Assembly: GCF_005116445.1 (NCBI RefSeq)
Contig: NZ_SWBQ01000001.1
Span: 1,302,001-1,366,000 of the forward strand
Direction of reading: 5' to 3'
Source: Pedobacter frigoris
GTDB lineage: Bacteria; Bacteroidota; Bacteroidia; Sphingobacteriales; Sphingobacteriaceae
DNA: 64,000 nt
Shown here: one piece after another, positions 8,623 through 18,085 of the stretch
How positions within the stretch are numbered: position 1 is the stretch's first letter
Layout of the letters: each line of letters starts with the position of its first letter
Made by a program: the position numbers and the translations under genes
The notes under the pieces: generated by a model
The model's input: only the letters and a program-made list of their open reading frames with translations
Database searches by the model: none
Told to the model about the DNA's origin: nothing

Positions 8623-8634
8623 CTCTCCTTTTTT
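8609..8634. terminator. bidirectional terminator overlapping two stop codons
   Basis: An 18-bp perfect palindrome at 8611-8628 (GGAGAGCTATAGCTCTCC), extendable by two A/T pairs, is flanked by an A-run at 8600-8605 and a T-run at 8629-8634. It fits an intrinsic terminator in both directions. The TAG of nahK (8620-8622) and the TAG of the GMC gene (8617-8619, minus) are the mirror halves of its centre. Confidence 0.8.
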
Positions 8635-10332
8635 CATTTCATTTACAGCATAATCTACCGCTCTGGCAGCAAATGCCATATAGGTTAACGATGGATTTTG
8701 TGTTGAAGTGGAAGTCATGCAAGCCCCGTCAGTTATAAAAACATTTTTACATGCATGAAGCTGATGCCATTTATTCAGCATTGATGTCTTAGGGTCATGT
8801 CCCATTCTAACACCTCCCATTTCATGGATATCAAGACCCGGAGCCTGTGAAGCATCATTTACCTCAATATTTTTAAAACCTGCCTCTGTAAACATTTCCG
8901 ACAACTGCTCAATGTAATCTTTCTTCATCTTGGCATCATTGTCATCATAGTCAATCGCAATTTTTAGTTGCGGAATGCCCCATGGATCTTTTTTATCAGC
9001 ATCAAGACTCACATAATTGCTTTCCTTAGGAATAGTTTCACCCATCATATGCGAACCCACTTTCCAGGGGCCCGGCTTTTTCGTTAATAGCTGTGACTTC
9101 AGATCTGCACCAATCCCGGAAGTATCAGTATCAGCAGTTCTATAGGCTCCAAAACCTGCTGCATATCCCCTCTTAAAGTTAGTCTCCTGTTTTAAGAGAT
9201 TTCTGAATCGCGGAATATACCCGCCACCGCCAGGGTTCCTTCCATCTGTAGTAAATTCTTTCAATCCATTATACTCAGCATTTATACGCGCACTATAATT
9301 GTGAAACGCTACATATTTACCGAGTACACCACTGTCATTCCCCAATCCATTTGGAAAACGTGAAGATTTAGAATTCAACAGGATCAGATTGGTATTAATT
9401 GCCGCTGCATTTACAAAAATAACTTTGGCAAAATACTCAGTAACTTCCTTAGTGTTTGTATCTATTACCCTCACACCAGTTGCCTTTCCCAATTTATCAT
9501 CGTAGATGACAGATTCAACTACGGAAAACGGACGAAGAGTCAAATTCCCAGTCTTTGCTGCCCAGGGTAAGGTAGAAGCATTACTACTGAAGTATCCTCC
9601 AAACGGGCAGCCCCGTTGACATAAATTCCTGTTCTGACACTTAACCCTACCCTGGTCAAAATGAATCTGCTTAGGCTGCGACAAGTGGGCACATCTGGCA
9701 CTGATCACATGCCTGTTGCCATATTTATCTTTCAGGGATTTTTTAAAATAATCTTCAACTGCATTCAAAGGAAACCCCGGAAGAAATTCGCCGTCCGGTA
9801 ATTCCGGCAAGCCATCACTGTTACCTGATATTCCTGCAAATTTCTCTACATAGCTATACCACGGTGCAATATCCTTATACCTGATCGGCCAGTCGACCGC
9901 AAAATCATCTCTTAATGGCCCTTCAAAATCCAGGTCACTCCAACGTTGAGTCTGCCTCGCCCACATAATAGATTTACCACCCACCTGGTACCCACGTATC
10001 CAGTCAAATGGCTTTTCCTGAACATAAGGATGTTCATTATCTTTAACAAAAAAGTGCATTGCATCTTCTTTAAATGCATAGCATTTGCTTATCACTGGAT
10101 TTTCCTTTTTTATAGCTAGAGTAACCTCTCCTCTATGCTCAAATTCATAAGGATATTTATTAGTTGTGGGATAATCAACAATATGTTTTACATCCCTTCC
10201 TCTTTCCAGAACAAGCGTTTTCAATCCTTTCTCAGTAAACTCCTTAGCTGCCCAGCCACCACTAATTCCTGAACCAATTACAATTGCATCGTAAGTGTTC
10301 TTCTTTACTGCATCAATATTAAGATTCGACAT
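8617..10332 (-). CDS. GMC-family FAD-dependent oxidoreductase
   Basis: 571 residues. The FAD-binding motif is GSGISGGWAAKE at 20-31. The substrate domain has the Cys-containing segment CQRGCPFGG, and the C-terminus carries HEMGGVRMG and NPSLTYMAFAARAVDY, typical of the GMC C-terminal domain. It is the large subunit of a pair with the gluconate-2-dehydrogenase-subunit-3-like gene 10 bp upstream. Such pairs oxidise sugars or glycosides in the periplasm; in Bacteroidota several are glycoside 3-dehydrogenases. The large subunit has no signal of its own and may ride out with the Tat-type small subunit. The neighbouring glycosidases suggest a glycoside substrate, but this is inference. Confidence 0.85.
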   Translation of the reverse strand: MSNLNIDAVKKNTYDAIVIGSGISGGWAAKEFTEKGLKTLVLERGRDVKHIVDYPTTNKYPYEFEHRGEVTLAIKKENPVISKCYAFKEDAMHFFVKDNEHPYVQEKPFDWIRGYQVGGKSIMWARQTQRWSDLDFEGPLRDDFAVDWPIRYKDIAPWYSYVEKFAGISGNSDGLPELPDGEFLPGFPLNAVEDYFKKSLKDKYGNRHVISARCAHLSQPKQIHFDQGRVKCQNRNLCQRGCPFGGYFSSNASTLPWAAKTGNLTLRPFSVVESVIYDDKLGKATGVRVIDTNTKEVTEYFAKVIFVNAAAINTNLILLNSKSSRFPNGLGNDSGVLGKYVAFHNYSARINAEYNGLKEFTTDGRNPGGGGYIPRFRNLLKQETNFKRGYAAGFGAYRTADTDTSGIGADLKSQLLTKKPGPWKVGSHMMGETIPKESNYVSLDADKKDPWGIPQLKIAIDYDDNDAKMKKDYIEQLSEMFTEAGFKNIEVNDASQAPGLDIHEMGGVRMGHDPKTSMLNKWHQLHACKNVFITDGACMTSTSTQNPSLTYMAFAARAVDYAVNEMKKGEL

Positions 10333-10342
10333 GATTTTTTAC

Positions 10343-10840
10343 TTAGATATTTTTAACAGGAAAATAACCATTATATCTTCCAGGTACCAGTTCCCAGATC
10401 ACCAGATTACTCATCACATACTTGGAATTCATATAACCGCCAATTGTACGGTCTTTCACCATATTAAAGAAGTTATAGGCATCTCCATTTAATTGCTCTT
10501 TTTTTGCATTTGCGTCAATGACAAATTGCTTGCGTTCCCCCTCTTCCAATTTACAAACATATTCCAACCCCTTGCTGAATATCTGCTGGTCTTTTTTTTC
10601 ATAGCAATCATCTACCATCTTCAAAACAAAGAGATGAAGTTTAAGATCTTTTGCACCGGGTGTATCCGTCTTCGGAATAATCATTTCTGTGATTTCTGCC
10701 AGAATATTTTCCTGATCTAAATCTATATCCAGGTTCTTTAATTCGATCGAAGCTTTTCCTGATTCTCTTAAACAAGATGGTAATACCATCATTCCCCCAG
10801 CTAAGATCAGTACTTGCTTTATAGCTAAACGTCTTTCCAT
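10343..10840 (-). CDS. gluconate 2-dehydrogenase subunit 3-like protein (Tat/lipoprotein signal)
   Basis: 165 residues. The N-terminus MERRLAIKQVLILAGGMM looks like a short twin-arginine signal and ends in a lipobox-like VLPSC. The mature part has EITEMIIPKTDTPGAKDLKLHLFVLKMVDDCY, the hallmark of the gluconate dehydrogenase subunit 3 family. It is encoded directly before the GMC oxidoreductase with a 10-bp gap and probably serves as its exported partner and chaperone. Confidence 0.85.
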   Translation of the reverse strand: MERRLAIKQVLILAGGMMVLPSCLRESGKASIELKNLDIDLDQENILAEITEMIIPKTDTPGAKDLKLHLFVLKMVDDCYEKKDQQIFSKGLEYVCKLEEGERKQFVIDANAKKEQLNGDAYNFFNMVKDRTIGGYMNSKYVMSNLVIWELVPGRYNGYFPVKNI

Positions 10841-10894
10841 TATTTAATGTTGCATTGTAAATATATTGATTTTATTCACCAAAATATTTAATTA

Positions 10895-12874
10895 CTATTT
10901 CTTACCAAACGTTATTCCCTTCCAGTTATCCGTACGAAACGGTGAAGCAGGCAATCCAGCACCATTAACTAAATTACAATCAGGATTATCTGCCCAAGCA
11001 TACCTCAGCGCTACCGGTTCGCTTATTTCTGCAGCACTCACCACAACCTGATTGCCCTTAATTACGGCAGTTGCATTTCTAAATTTCTGGTCTTTTCCTG
11101 CAATGGTAAATCCCTTAACCGGTGAGCCATCTCTCGTCTTTAAACCCTCATTGACATGATCAAAGCTGATGACAATTTCTTTTCCAGTCTTTACGAAGCT
11201 CTTATAGATTGGCCCTGAATAGGCAATCGAAGCTTGTCCATAGGCTTTTGCCAGTGCAGCCAGCGCCAATCTCTTTCCGACATCCAATTTATTTTTAGGG
11301 TGGATATCACCTGCTTCCCCTATATCGATGGCCAATGCCATTCCAGTATTGGGAACCTTAAGTGTCTGTAGCTGCGCATCTCTCAATTCAGCCCATTCCG
11401 AATCGCCAGGAGCATTTTTTCTCTGCATAAAATTAGCAAGCTGAACATATAAAAAGTAAAGATCTGGGTTATTGAACTGTGTTCTCCAATCCTTAATCAA
11501 TGCTGGAAAAATGGTGCGATATTGATCTGCCCGGCTTGCGTTGCTTTCCCCCTGATACCAGATAACCCCTTTAAGTTTAACTTTTGTTAAAGGATTTATC
11601 ATCGCATTGTACAACACAGTAGGTCTATTTGGACCGTTTTGTAACTGAGGAGTAGGTAATTCAGCGAAATTAACTGCTGTTCTGTACTTCCATGTCCCTC
11701 CTAATTGTATAATTGAATCTGATGAATTTACAAGCTTTAGACCACCGGCATTTCCATGAACACCGCCATTTCCTCCGGTATCAAATGCTCTTATAGTAAT
11801 TACATTTTCTCCGTTTTTAATCAACTTAGCCGGTATCTTGTAGGTTCTATTGGTATTCCAACCCTCTGTTCGCCCTACTTCCACACCATTAAACCATACA
11901 ATATCATTGTCATCAATCTGCTCGAGATGAATAACAACATCATTAGGAGAAAAATCTGAACCAATGTTTATTTTCTTTCGCATCCACACCACTCCATCAA
12001 ACGAAGGTAATACAGACAACTCCCAAAAGCCGGGAAGTTCTATATTCTTCCAGTTTACATCGTTAAAATCGCTGGCTGCCCAAACCGCTTTATTATCGTA
12101 AAAGCCTGCATCTGCACTTTGAACTTTCGTAAACCAATCCTTTTGAGCTTGTGTATAATCCGAAAGTATCTGGTCAGGTGTGCGGTTATCGCTTTGCATC
12201 TGCTTTACCACCTGCTGAAATTCGGAGAATTTCTTAAGGGTATTTCCACTGGTCCATGCTTCTGATATGGTACCTCCCCAACTACTTTCGATCAGACCTA
12301 TCGGAACATTTAATTTCTGATTCAAGTCACGTCCAAAAAAATAGCCTACAGCTGAAAAATCACGTATACTTTGAGGACTGCATACTGCCCAGCCTCCGCC
12401 ATCAAGCTTTGGCTCAGTCATTGGTACATTACTCGCTGCCATACTCAACCTCAACACCCTGATATTTGGAAAATTTGCAGCATTAATCTCCTGTTCTGCC
12501 TGGTTGCCTATCTCTCGCATCGCAAACTGCATATTAGATTGTCCCGAACAGATCCAAACCTCTCCGATAAGTACATTTTTTAAGGTGAGAACCTCACCAT
12601 CATCAAATGAAATGCTATATGGACCGCCATAAGACGGGGTATTGACCGTGCCTTCAAAATTACCTTCATTGCCTGTTTGCAGACTGTATTTCTGGTTATC
12701 CCAGGATGTTGTAATCGTGAGCTTTGTATTTGGTGCAGCTTTCCCCCAAAGATTAACTTTCTCTTTCTGCTGTAACACCATATTGTCAGTAAGGATACTT
12801 GGTAATGTTACTTTTGCATTTGCAGCAAAACCCGCTGAGATCAGCAGGATTACTAAATAAACATATCTTTTCAT
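10895..12874 (-). CDS. sialate O-acetylesterase (SASA family), secreted
   Basis: 659 residues with a signal peptide ending FAANA (residues 16-20). The SGNH catalytic serine is Ser113 in CSGQSNMQFAM, and the family oxyanion segment WYQGESNA and the late DIGEAGDIHPKNK (Asp and His) are present. The middle holds an inserted beta-sandwich (NDVVIHLEQIDDNDIVWFNGVEVG) like the jelly-roll of glycoside hydrolase family 2, common in this family. It removes acetyl esters from sialic acids or other glycan residues before glycosidases act. It is co-oriented with the GMC pair downstream and GH36 upstream (gaps 54 and 81 bp). Confidence 0.87.
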   Translation of the reverse strand: MKRYVYLVILLISAGFAANAKVTLPSILTDNMVLQQKEKVNLWGKAAPNTKLTITTSWDNQKYSLQTGNEGNFEGTVNTPSYGGPYSISFDDGEVLTLKNVLIGEVWICSGQSNMQFAMREIGNQAEQEINAANFPNIRVLRLSMAASNVPMTEPKLDGGGWAVCSPQSIRDFSAVGYFFGRDLNQKLNVPIGLIESSWGGTISEAWTSGNTLKKFSEFQQVVKQMQSDNRTPDQILSDYTQAQKDWFTKVQSADAGFYDNKAVWAASDFNDVNWKNIELPGFWELSVLPSFDGVVWMRKKINIGSDFSPNDVVIHLEQIDDNDIVWFNGVEVGRTEGWNTNRTYKIPAKLIKNGENVITIRAFDTGGNGGVHGNAGGLKLVNSSDSIIQLGGTWKYRTAVNFAELPTPQLQNGPNRPTVLYNAMINPLTKVKLKGVIWYQGESNASRADQYRTIFPALIKDWRTQFNNPDLYFLYVQLANFMQRKNAPGDSEWAELRDAQLQTLKVPNTGMALAIDIGEAGDIHPKNKLDVGKRLALAALAKAYGQASIAYSGPIYKSFVKTGKEIVISFDHVNEGLKTRDGSPVKGFTIAGKDQKFRNATAVIKGNQVVVSAAEISEPVALRYAWADNPDCNLVNGAGLPASPFRTDNWKGITFGKK

Positions 12875-12955
12875 TTCAATCTTATTGAAGTTTATCTTAA
12901 TTATATACCCATCTCCGGTCTGGCCTATGAAATATTCATCAGTATCAACGCTCTT

Positions 12956-15124
12956 TTAGTTCACCACCGTAACTTCAAATATAGCGCTGGTCAAAGCCGT
13001 CTGTGTAGACACACTTAGTCCTATCTTCTTTAAATAATCTCCGGAATAGGTCTTATCGTTGTCCTGAGATGATGACTTAGCACCATTGTACATGTTTGTC
13101 TCAACAACTTTGTATTGCTTCTGTGCATCTAATCCCTGCAATTTAACCTTGTTAAAATCCTCACCATAGCGCACATGTAGATTATAAGCAAATAACAGTG
13201 CTTTAGACTTAGCATGATCTACATACATTAATACTGCTCTATTTTGTTCATAAGGAGACACCAGGCGATACATCTCTCCCTTCGTAATCAATTCCTCCAA
13301 ACGTTTATAATTTTTCACAGCCTCTGTAAAAAAATTCCGTTCTTCCTCTTTCAAATGGTTCAAGTCAATGTCAAAACCTAATTTCCCCATCATTGCGACG
13401 TCCGTTCTAAATTTTATGGATTGTTTACCCCATGATGTCACATGGCTGGTCAACGCAAGTGAAGGAAAGAAATTAGAGTATCCCCATTGGATATAAACTC
13501 TTTCAAAACCATCTGTATCATCACTCGGCCAAAACTCATTAAAGTACTTTAAAGCTCCATAATCCGTCCTGCCACCACCGCCAGAACAAAGCATCATTGG
13601 CAATGAAGGATATTTCTTTCTGATACGTTCCAGCACTTTATATAAGCTTTTGGTGTATTCAATATACATTGCAGACTGATTATCCTTTAAATACGGCGAA
13701 TAAGCATTCGTCATCATTCGATTACAATCCCATTTGATATAAGCGATACCAGGACTTTTAGTCAACATGCCGTCAACTAGGTCATAAACAAAATCCTGAA
13801 CTTTAGGATTGATTAAATCCAGAACAAGCTGGTTTCTGTAATAATTCTCATCTTTATTTGGGAGTTTTAATATCCAATCGGGATGTTTCTCATAAAGTTC
13901 GCTTTTCGGATTTACCATTTCCGGCTCCAGCCAGATGCCGAATTTTACGCCCTTACTTTCAGCATCCTTGACAAGGGAACTAATTCCATCAGGTAATTTT
14001 AGCTTATTTTCCTGCCAGTCTCCCAACCCGGCGTTGTCATTATTTCTTGGATATTTATTGCCAAACCATCCATCATCTAACAGAAAAAGATCCACCCCCA
14101 GTTTCTTTGCATCGTCAAACAGGTTTCCCAGCTTTTGCTGATTAAAATCAAAGTAGGTAGCCTCCCAGTTGTTCAATAGAGTCAGTCTTGGCTTATTGCC
14201 ATCCAATATCCCATAATTTCTGCCCCAGGAATGGAAATTACGACTTGCCTGTCCCTTACCCTTGTTGCTGTAAGTAAAAATAAATTCAGGGGTGGTAAAT
14301 GACTTTTCTGGCTCCAGTTTATATTCCGACGCAAATGGATTCATCCCGGAAATTATCCTTAATGAATTACGTTCATCCAGCTCAAACAGGAACTTAAAAT
14401 TTCCTGTCCAGGCAAGTGTCCCCGCTATGAGTTCTCCTGTATTTTCATCAGCAAGCTTATTCAATGATAAAAAGAAAAATGGCGACTGGTACATATTCGC
14501 ACGTGTACCCAATTTGCTATCTATAATTTTGATTCCACTTGTCAACTGGCTTTCCTGCATTTTAGCCTCTTCTGCCCAGTCTCCATGAAATTGAGTAAGC
14601 CAATATTTGTCGGCATCGAAATGAAGCATGGAAGACGCAAAATTGTATAACACTACCGGCTTCTTCTCGTTGTGCTTAATCTCAGTCCAGGTCTTTATGA
14701 CATCATCCTCATAAAAAGACTGCACATGAAGTACAATAGATATTGGATATTTAGGGTCTTTTAGAGTGATGTTTGTAGTAGTAGTCTTACTATCCCCTTT
14801 ATCTGATGTCAGTTCGCTGAACCTCAAATCTATGGATGGGTTTCCGTCGGCGTGCAGCACCTTTATGGCCGGTTCAAATAAGTTGCTTGTTCCTGCTCCA
14901 ACATAAGCCTCATGTCTTGAAGGTCTAAGCAGTGCTGTATCTCCTGAATTTGCTAACTTTTCACCAAGATAAGTCTGGTACAGTTTGCCATCTTTGCCAA
15001 CAGAAAAAATAAGATTCACATTTTTTGTTCCGATAACAACGTGTTGCCTGACCTGTCCATGGGCGTTTAAATAAATGCCTACCGAAAACAGCAGCATCAA
15101 AAAGATAAATAGATTTTTGTTCAT
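12956..15124 (-). CDS. GH36 alpha-galactosidase, secreted
   Basis: I start at the ATG at 15122-15124 because MNKNLFIFLMLLFSVG begins a normal signal peptide; the frame extends 8 codons further upstream without one. About 722 residues, full length for GH36: N-terminal beta-supersandwich, then the barrel with LFLLDDGWFG, GIWLEPEMVNP, the nucleophile in YIKWDCNR (Asp466) and the acid/base in WPSDDTDGFER (Asp535). It removes terminal alpha-galactose, for example blood group B-like caps. Specificity for galactose over GalNAc is not settled by sequence. It is part of the run of co-oriented carbohydrate genes. Confidence 0.9.
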   Translation of the reverse strand: MNKNLFIFLMLLFSVGIYLNAHGQVRQHVVIGTKNVNLIFSVGKDGKLYQTYLGEKLANSGDTALLRPSRHEAYVGAGTSNLFEPAIKVLHADGNPSIDLRFSELTSDKGDSKTTTTNITLKDPKYPISIVLHVQSFYEDDVIKTWTEIKHNEKKPVVLYNFASSMLHFDADKYWLTQFHGDWAEEAKMQESQLTSGIKIIDSKLGTRANMYQSPFFFLSLNKLADENTGELIAGTLAWTGNFKFLFELDERNSLRIISGMNPFASEYKLEPEKSFTTPEFIFTYSNKGKGQASRNFHSWGRNYGILDGNKPRLTLLNNWEATYFDFNQQKLGNLFDDAKKLGVDLFLLDDGWFGNKYPRNNDNAGLGDWQENKLKLPDGISSLVKDAESKGVKFGIWLEPEMVNPKSELYEKHPDWILKLPNKDENYYRNQLVLDLINPKVQDFVYDLVDGMLTKSPGIAYIKWDCNRMMTNAYSPYLKDNQSAMYIEYTKSLYKVLERIRKKYPSLPMMLCSGGGGRTDYGALKYFNEFWPSDDTDGFERVYIQWGYSNFFPSLALTSHVTSWGKQSIKFRTDVAMMGKLGFDIDLNHLKEEERNFFTEAVKNYKRLEELITKGEMYRLVSPYEQNRAVLMYVDHAKSKALLFAYNLHVRYGEDFNKVKLQGLDAQKQYKVVETNMYNGAKSSSQDNDKTYSGDYLKKIGLSVSTQTALTSAIFEVTVVN

Positions 15125-15207
15125 TGGGTGATTAATTTGAGCCTGCACTACGCTGTATTAAAAATATAAAATAAAAGGATAAACCACGAAATGAACACCA
15201 GTTAGGC

Positions 15208-16414
15208 CTAATTGGTGCCATTGACCAAAAAATGAACAATCCTGCAGGCATTGCCCTTACTCTTGCTATTTTTCTGATTGCTGATGCTTAGAGTCAGCTC
15301 ATGTTTACCATTTTTAAGATCACCATCAAAAAGTATCATACCATGGGAGATGTAATGAAGGGCTCTATTGAGTAAATAAATCCACTTGTTTTTCCGGACC
15401 ATTGTCTATCCTATAGTTTACAATCCCTGCATCGGGCCCAGATAAAATGGCCATGCCAACAGCAGTACCTTTAAATTTTAGCTTCAATACCGCACCTAGA
15501 GAAACTGAACTCAATACTGGTACATTTACAAAACCCGCCCTGGTATCAATATGATCTTGCGGATTCCAGTTGTTATCCATTTTCCATCCTTCATTATATT
15601 CGGCAAGCTTTATATCAAAATAATCTCCCTCACTAAAATTTTTCGGGCTTAGCGGCTTAGGAAGCTTCGAATGTCGTTTTACCATTACCAGCCTCCTAAA
15701 TACCTTTTCACTTTCTGCAAACAGTTCTTTTATTGCACTAAAATACAGTTCCTGCCCGAATGGTGACGGGTGCAAATCCTTAAAATCTTTAATCCAGTCA
15801 AACTCAGCATTTTTCAGTTTATCCCGCACAGCTTTGGCAAGATTAATAGAGGGCAAACGGTAATGCGCGGCCACCAGCTCATGGTTTGCTACAGATGTAG
15901 GTATCTTACCCTCATCATAGGTCCTGGTCTTGCCGGGATCAGCAAATGACATCATGATGATATCTACAGATGGGTTGCTTTTTCTGGCATGTCTGATGAT
16001 ACCTTCCAAAGCTTTAACCTGAACCACACTGTCCGTGCCGTTTGTCTCATCGTTAACAGCCGCTTCTAAAAACAGGAGGTCTATTTTTCCTGAATCAAGA
16101 ACATCATTTTTCAGTCTGAAAGCATAAGGCAAGCTGCCCAATGATGGTATCCCGGCAGTTATAAACCGGAAATTCGTTTCCGGATAGTGATCTTTTAAAT
16201 AGTTACAGACTTTGTTTCTCCATCCCTCATTATAAGTTATTGATCCACCTAGAAAAGCTACCGTTGCTTTCTTCTTAATAGTAAATGTATAATAAGAATG
16301 GTTTATGCCACCTCTTACATTCACATAATTGTGAAATGGTATAATTTTTACCTGAGCATCGGCATTAAAAGCGATGCTCAGGCTCAAACAAAACAGCAAT
16401 CTTAATAATTTCAT
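15208..16414 (-). pseudogene. SGNH/GDSL hydrolase with nonsense codon and frameshift
   Basis: The first 349 codons (15365-16414) encode a signal peptide (LLFCLSLSIAFNADA), the SGNH Ser motif (FLGGSITYNEGW), LEAAVNDE and DLHPSPFGQ, so the catalytic domain is intact. The frame ends at a TAG at 15365-15367, but the next in-frame codons read SPSLHLPWY, the expected continuation after a Trp, so TAG appears to replace TGG. About 36 bp later one extra base shifts the frame; the rest (LFDGDLKNGKH to CRIVHFLVNG) continues in another frame to about 15208. Two lesions break the C-terminal beta domain. The start overlaps the GH29 stop by 4 bp. Confidence 0.8.
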
Positions 16415-17742
16415 TGTTCAATCTTCAAAGTCCAGGCATATTTACCCGGTAATTCCAGGGGCAAGTTAACTACAGTAGCTCCGTTGTCTTTTTTCCAGGT
16501 TAGGGATATAGTTGAACCAAGCAGGTATATTTTTGATCCAGCCTTTGGAGATATGCTTGTAAGTCTAATCTCATTATTTTCTGATTTATTAAAAATCGCA
16601 TAAACAAGCTTTCCATCCTTACTTTGTGTAAATTTTATGTTTTCTCCCTCTTTATAATTAGCCAAGGCTTTTGTCGCATAGATAGCTTGTTTGTTGATCT
16701 TTAGCCAATTACCCATTTCAGTCAGGCGTTCTACACTCGGTTCAGGAATTAATCCCTCTGCAGTCGGACCTACATTCAACAAATAATTTCCCCCTTTAGC
16801 AGTCACATCAATCAGGTTGTCTATCAGAACCTGAGCTGATTTCCAATCGTTATCATTTTTTACAAAGCCCCAGTTCTTATTCAGGGTCATGCAGCTTTCC
16901 CAATAATCCTGAGATGTCGTTTTAAGAATTTCTTGTTCGGGAGTACCAAAATCGCCGGCAGCATTTTCATATTTACTCATCCCCTGCATTCCGCCCCTTC
17001 CTTTGCCTACTCGGTTATTGATAACCAACGATGGTTTTAAATTCCTCAGATAGTTGTACAAATCTTTGCCTTGCTCCTCCGTCCATTCAGGTATCCATTC
17101 ACCGTCAAACCATAAAATTGAGGGATTGTATTTCTTGATCAACTCAGCCAATTGCGGCTTTAAATACTCCTCCCGATATTTGGCAAAATCTGGCTTTTCT
17201 GTTGACTGATGGCGGTAATCTTTGGATTTGGCATCCGGCTGATGCCAGTCCATTATCGAATGGTACAACCCAAACTGAATTCCTTCCGCTTTACTGGCTT
17301 CTGCAAGTTCCTTTAAAATATCTCTTTTAAAGGGCGTGGCATCCATAATGTCATAATTAGTCACTTTACTATCCCATATACTAAAGCCGTCATGGTGCTT
17401 AGAAGTAATCACAATATATTTTGCACCTGCGTTTTTAGCTATCCTAACCCATTCTCTTGCATTAAATTTCTGTGGATTGAATTGCTTAGCAAATTTTTCG
17501 TACTCAGATACCGGTATTTTATGGGTTTCCATAATCCATTCCGCACCTCCGCCTTTTCCATTATATTCACCCGCCGGTACCGCATACAAACCCCAATGAA
17601 TAAACATACCAAAGGTAGCGTCATCCCACCATTGCATGCGTTTTGTTTTGTTAGGTTTACTTTCCCGTAAATAGTTCTTTTGGGCAAAAACACCAGTGCT
17701 CAAGATGAGCAACCCAGCAAACAATAGATTTATTTTTCTCAT
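16411..17742 (-). CDS. GH29 alpha-L-fucosidase, secreted
   Basis: 443 residues with a signal peptide ending GVFAQ. GH29 landmarks are in place: FGMFIHWGLYAVPAGEY near the start, SKHHDGFSIWDS with the His pair at 116-117, and the nucleophile Asp213 in ILWFDGEW. The C-terminal part is a beta-sandwich. It releases alpha-linked fucose from host or microbial glycans. The downstream SGNH gene overlaps it by 4 bp (ATGA), so translation is coupled. Upstream is a 343-bp gap with an iterated repeat. Confidence 0.92.
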   Translation of the reverse strand: MRKINLLFAGLLILSTGVFAQKNYLRESKPNKTKRMQWWDDATFGMFIHWGLYAVPAGEYNGKGGGAEWIMETHKIPVSEYEKFAKQFNPQKFNAREWVRIAKNAGAKYIVITSKHHDGFSIWDSKVTNYDIMDATPFKRDILKELAEASKAEGIQFGLYHSIMDWHQPDAKSKDYRHQSTEKPDFAKYREEYLKPQLAELIKKYNPSILWFDGEWIPEWTEEQGKDLYNYLRNLKPSLVINNRVGKGRGGMQGMSKYENAAGDFGTPEQEILKTTSQDYWESCMTLNKNWGFVKNDNDWKSAQVLIDNLIDVTAKGGNYLLNVGPTAEGLIPEPSVERLTEMGNWLKINKQAIYATKALANYKEGENIKFTQSKDGKLVYAIFNKSENNEIRLTSISPKAGSKIYLLGSTISLTWKKDNGATVVNLPLELPGKYAWTLKIEQ

Positions 17743-18085
17743 ACTTTCCAGATTTCATTTGGTTATAACAAAGAAAGTAATAAACAGAATTCTTAATTCT
17801 ATTTTACTGTCATTTCATTAAGTGATTTTAGCATGAAATAACTCAAGATACTGAGAAGATCATAATGGTAACCGTATGGCTACATGATGGCTTCTGGTAG
17901 ACAATACAATTGAAGTATGGTTAACCTATCGTTGAACTATGGTTGGACTATTTTTGGATATAGTAAGGATAGTCCAACGATATCTCAAGGATAGTTCAAT
18001 TCTGTCTTCTATATGTAGGCCTACAGTAGGCAATAAGTTATCAAAGCGAAGCCATACCAAATTAAGACCCTAGGATATTGAGTCC
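17743..18085. other. intergenic region with iterated 11-bp repeat
   Basis: 343 bp between GH29 and the MFS gene with no gene that I can support. It contains the 90-bp 11-bp-period repeat (17910-17999) and a perfect 12-bp palindrome TGTAGGCCTACA at 18014-18025. It probably includes the GH29 promoter, since a 343-bp gap is large for an operon. Confidence 0.7.
17910..17999. repeat. 11-bp-period repeat, five forward and three inverted units
   Basis: Five consecutive 11-mers starting with TTG or TTA run from 17910 to 17964 (TTGAAGTATGG, TTAACCTATCG, TTGAACTATGG, TTGGACTATTT, TTGGATATAGT). The following 35 bases read on the other strand as TTGAACTATCC, TTGAGATATCG, TTGGACTATCC and TT. The consensus is near TTGRACTATSS. 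The arms can fold into a nested hairpin. Confidence 0.8.

Noticed and set aside
15208..15402. Separate 64-residue protein
   Set aside because: Its text is the displaced C-terminus of the SGNH hydrolase; only the part after the frameshift makes sense.
18014..18025. Perfect palindrome TGTAGGCCTACA as an operator
   Set aside because: Single copy in the window and no regulator to match it.
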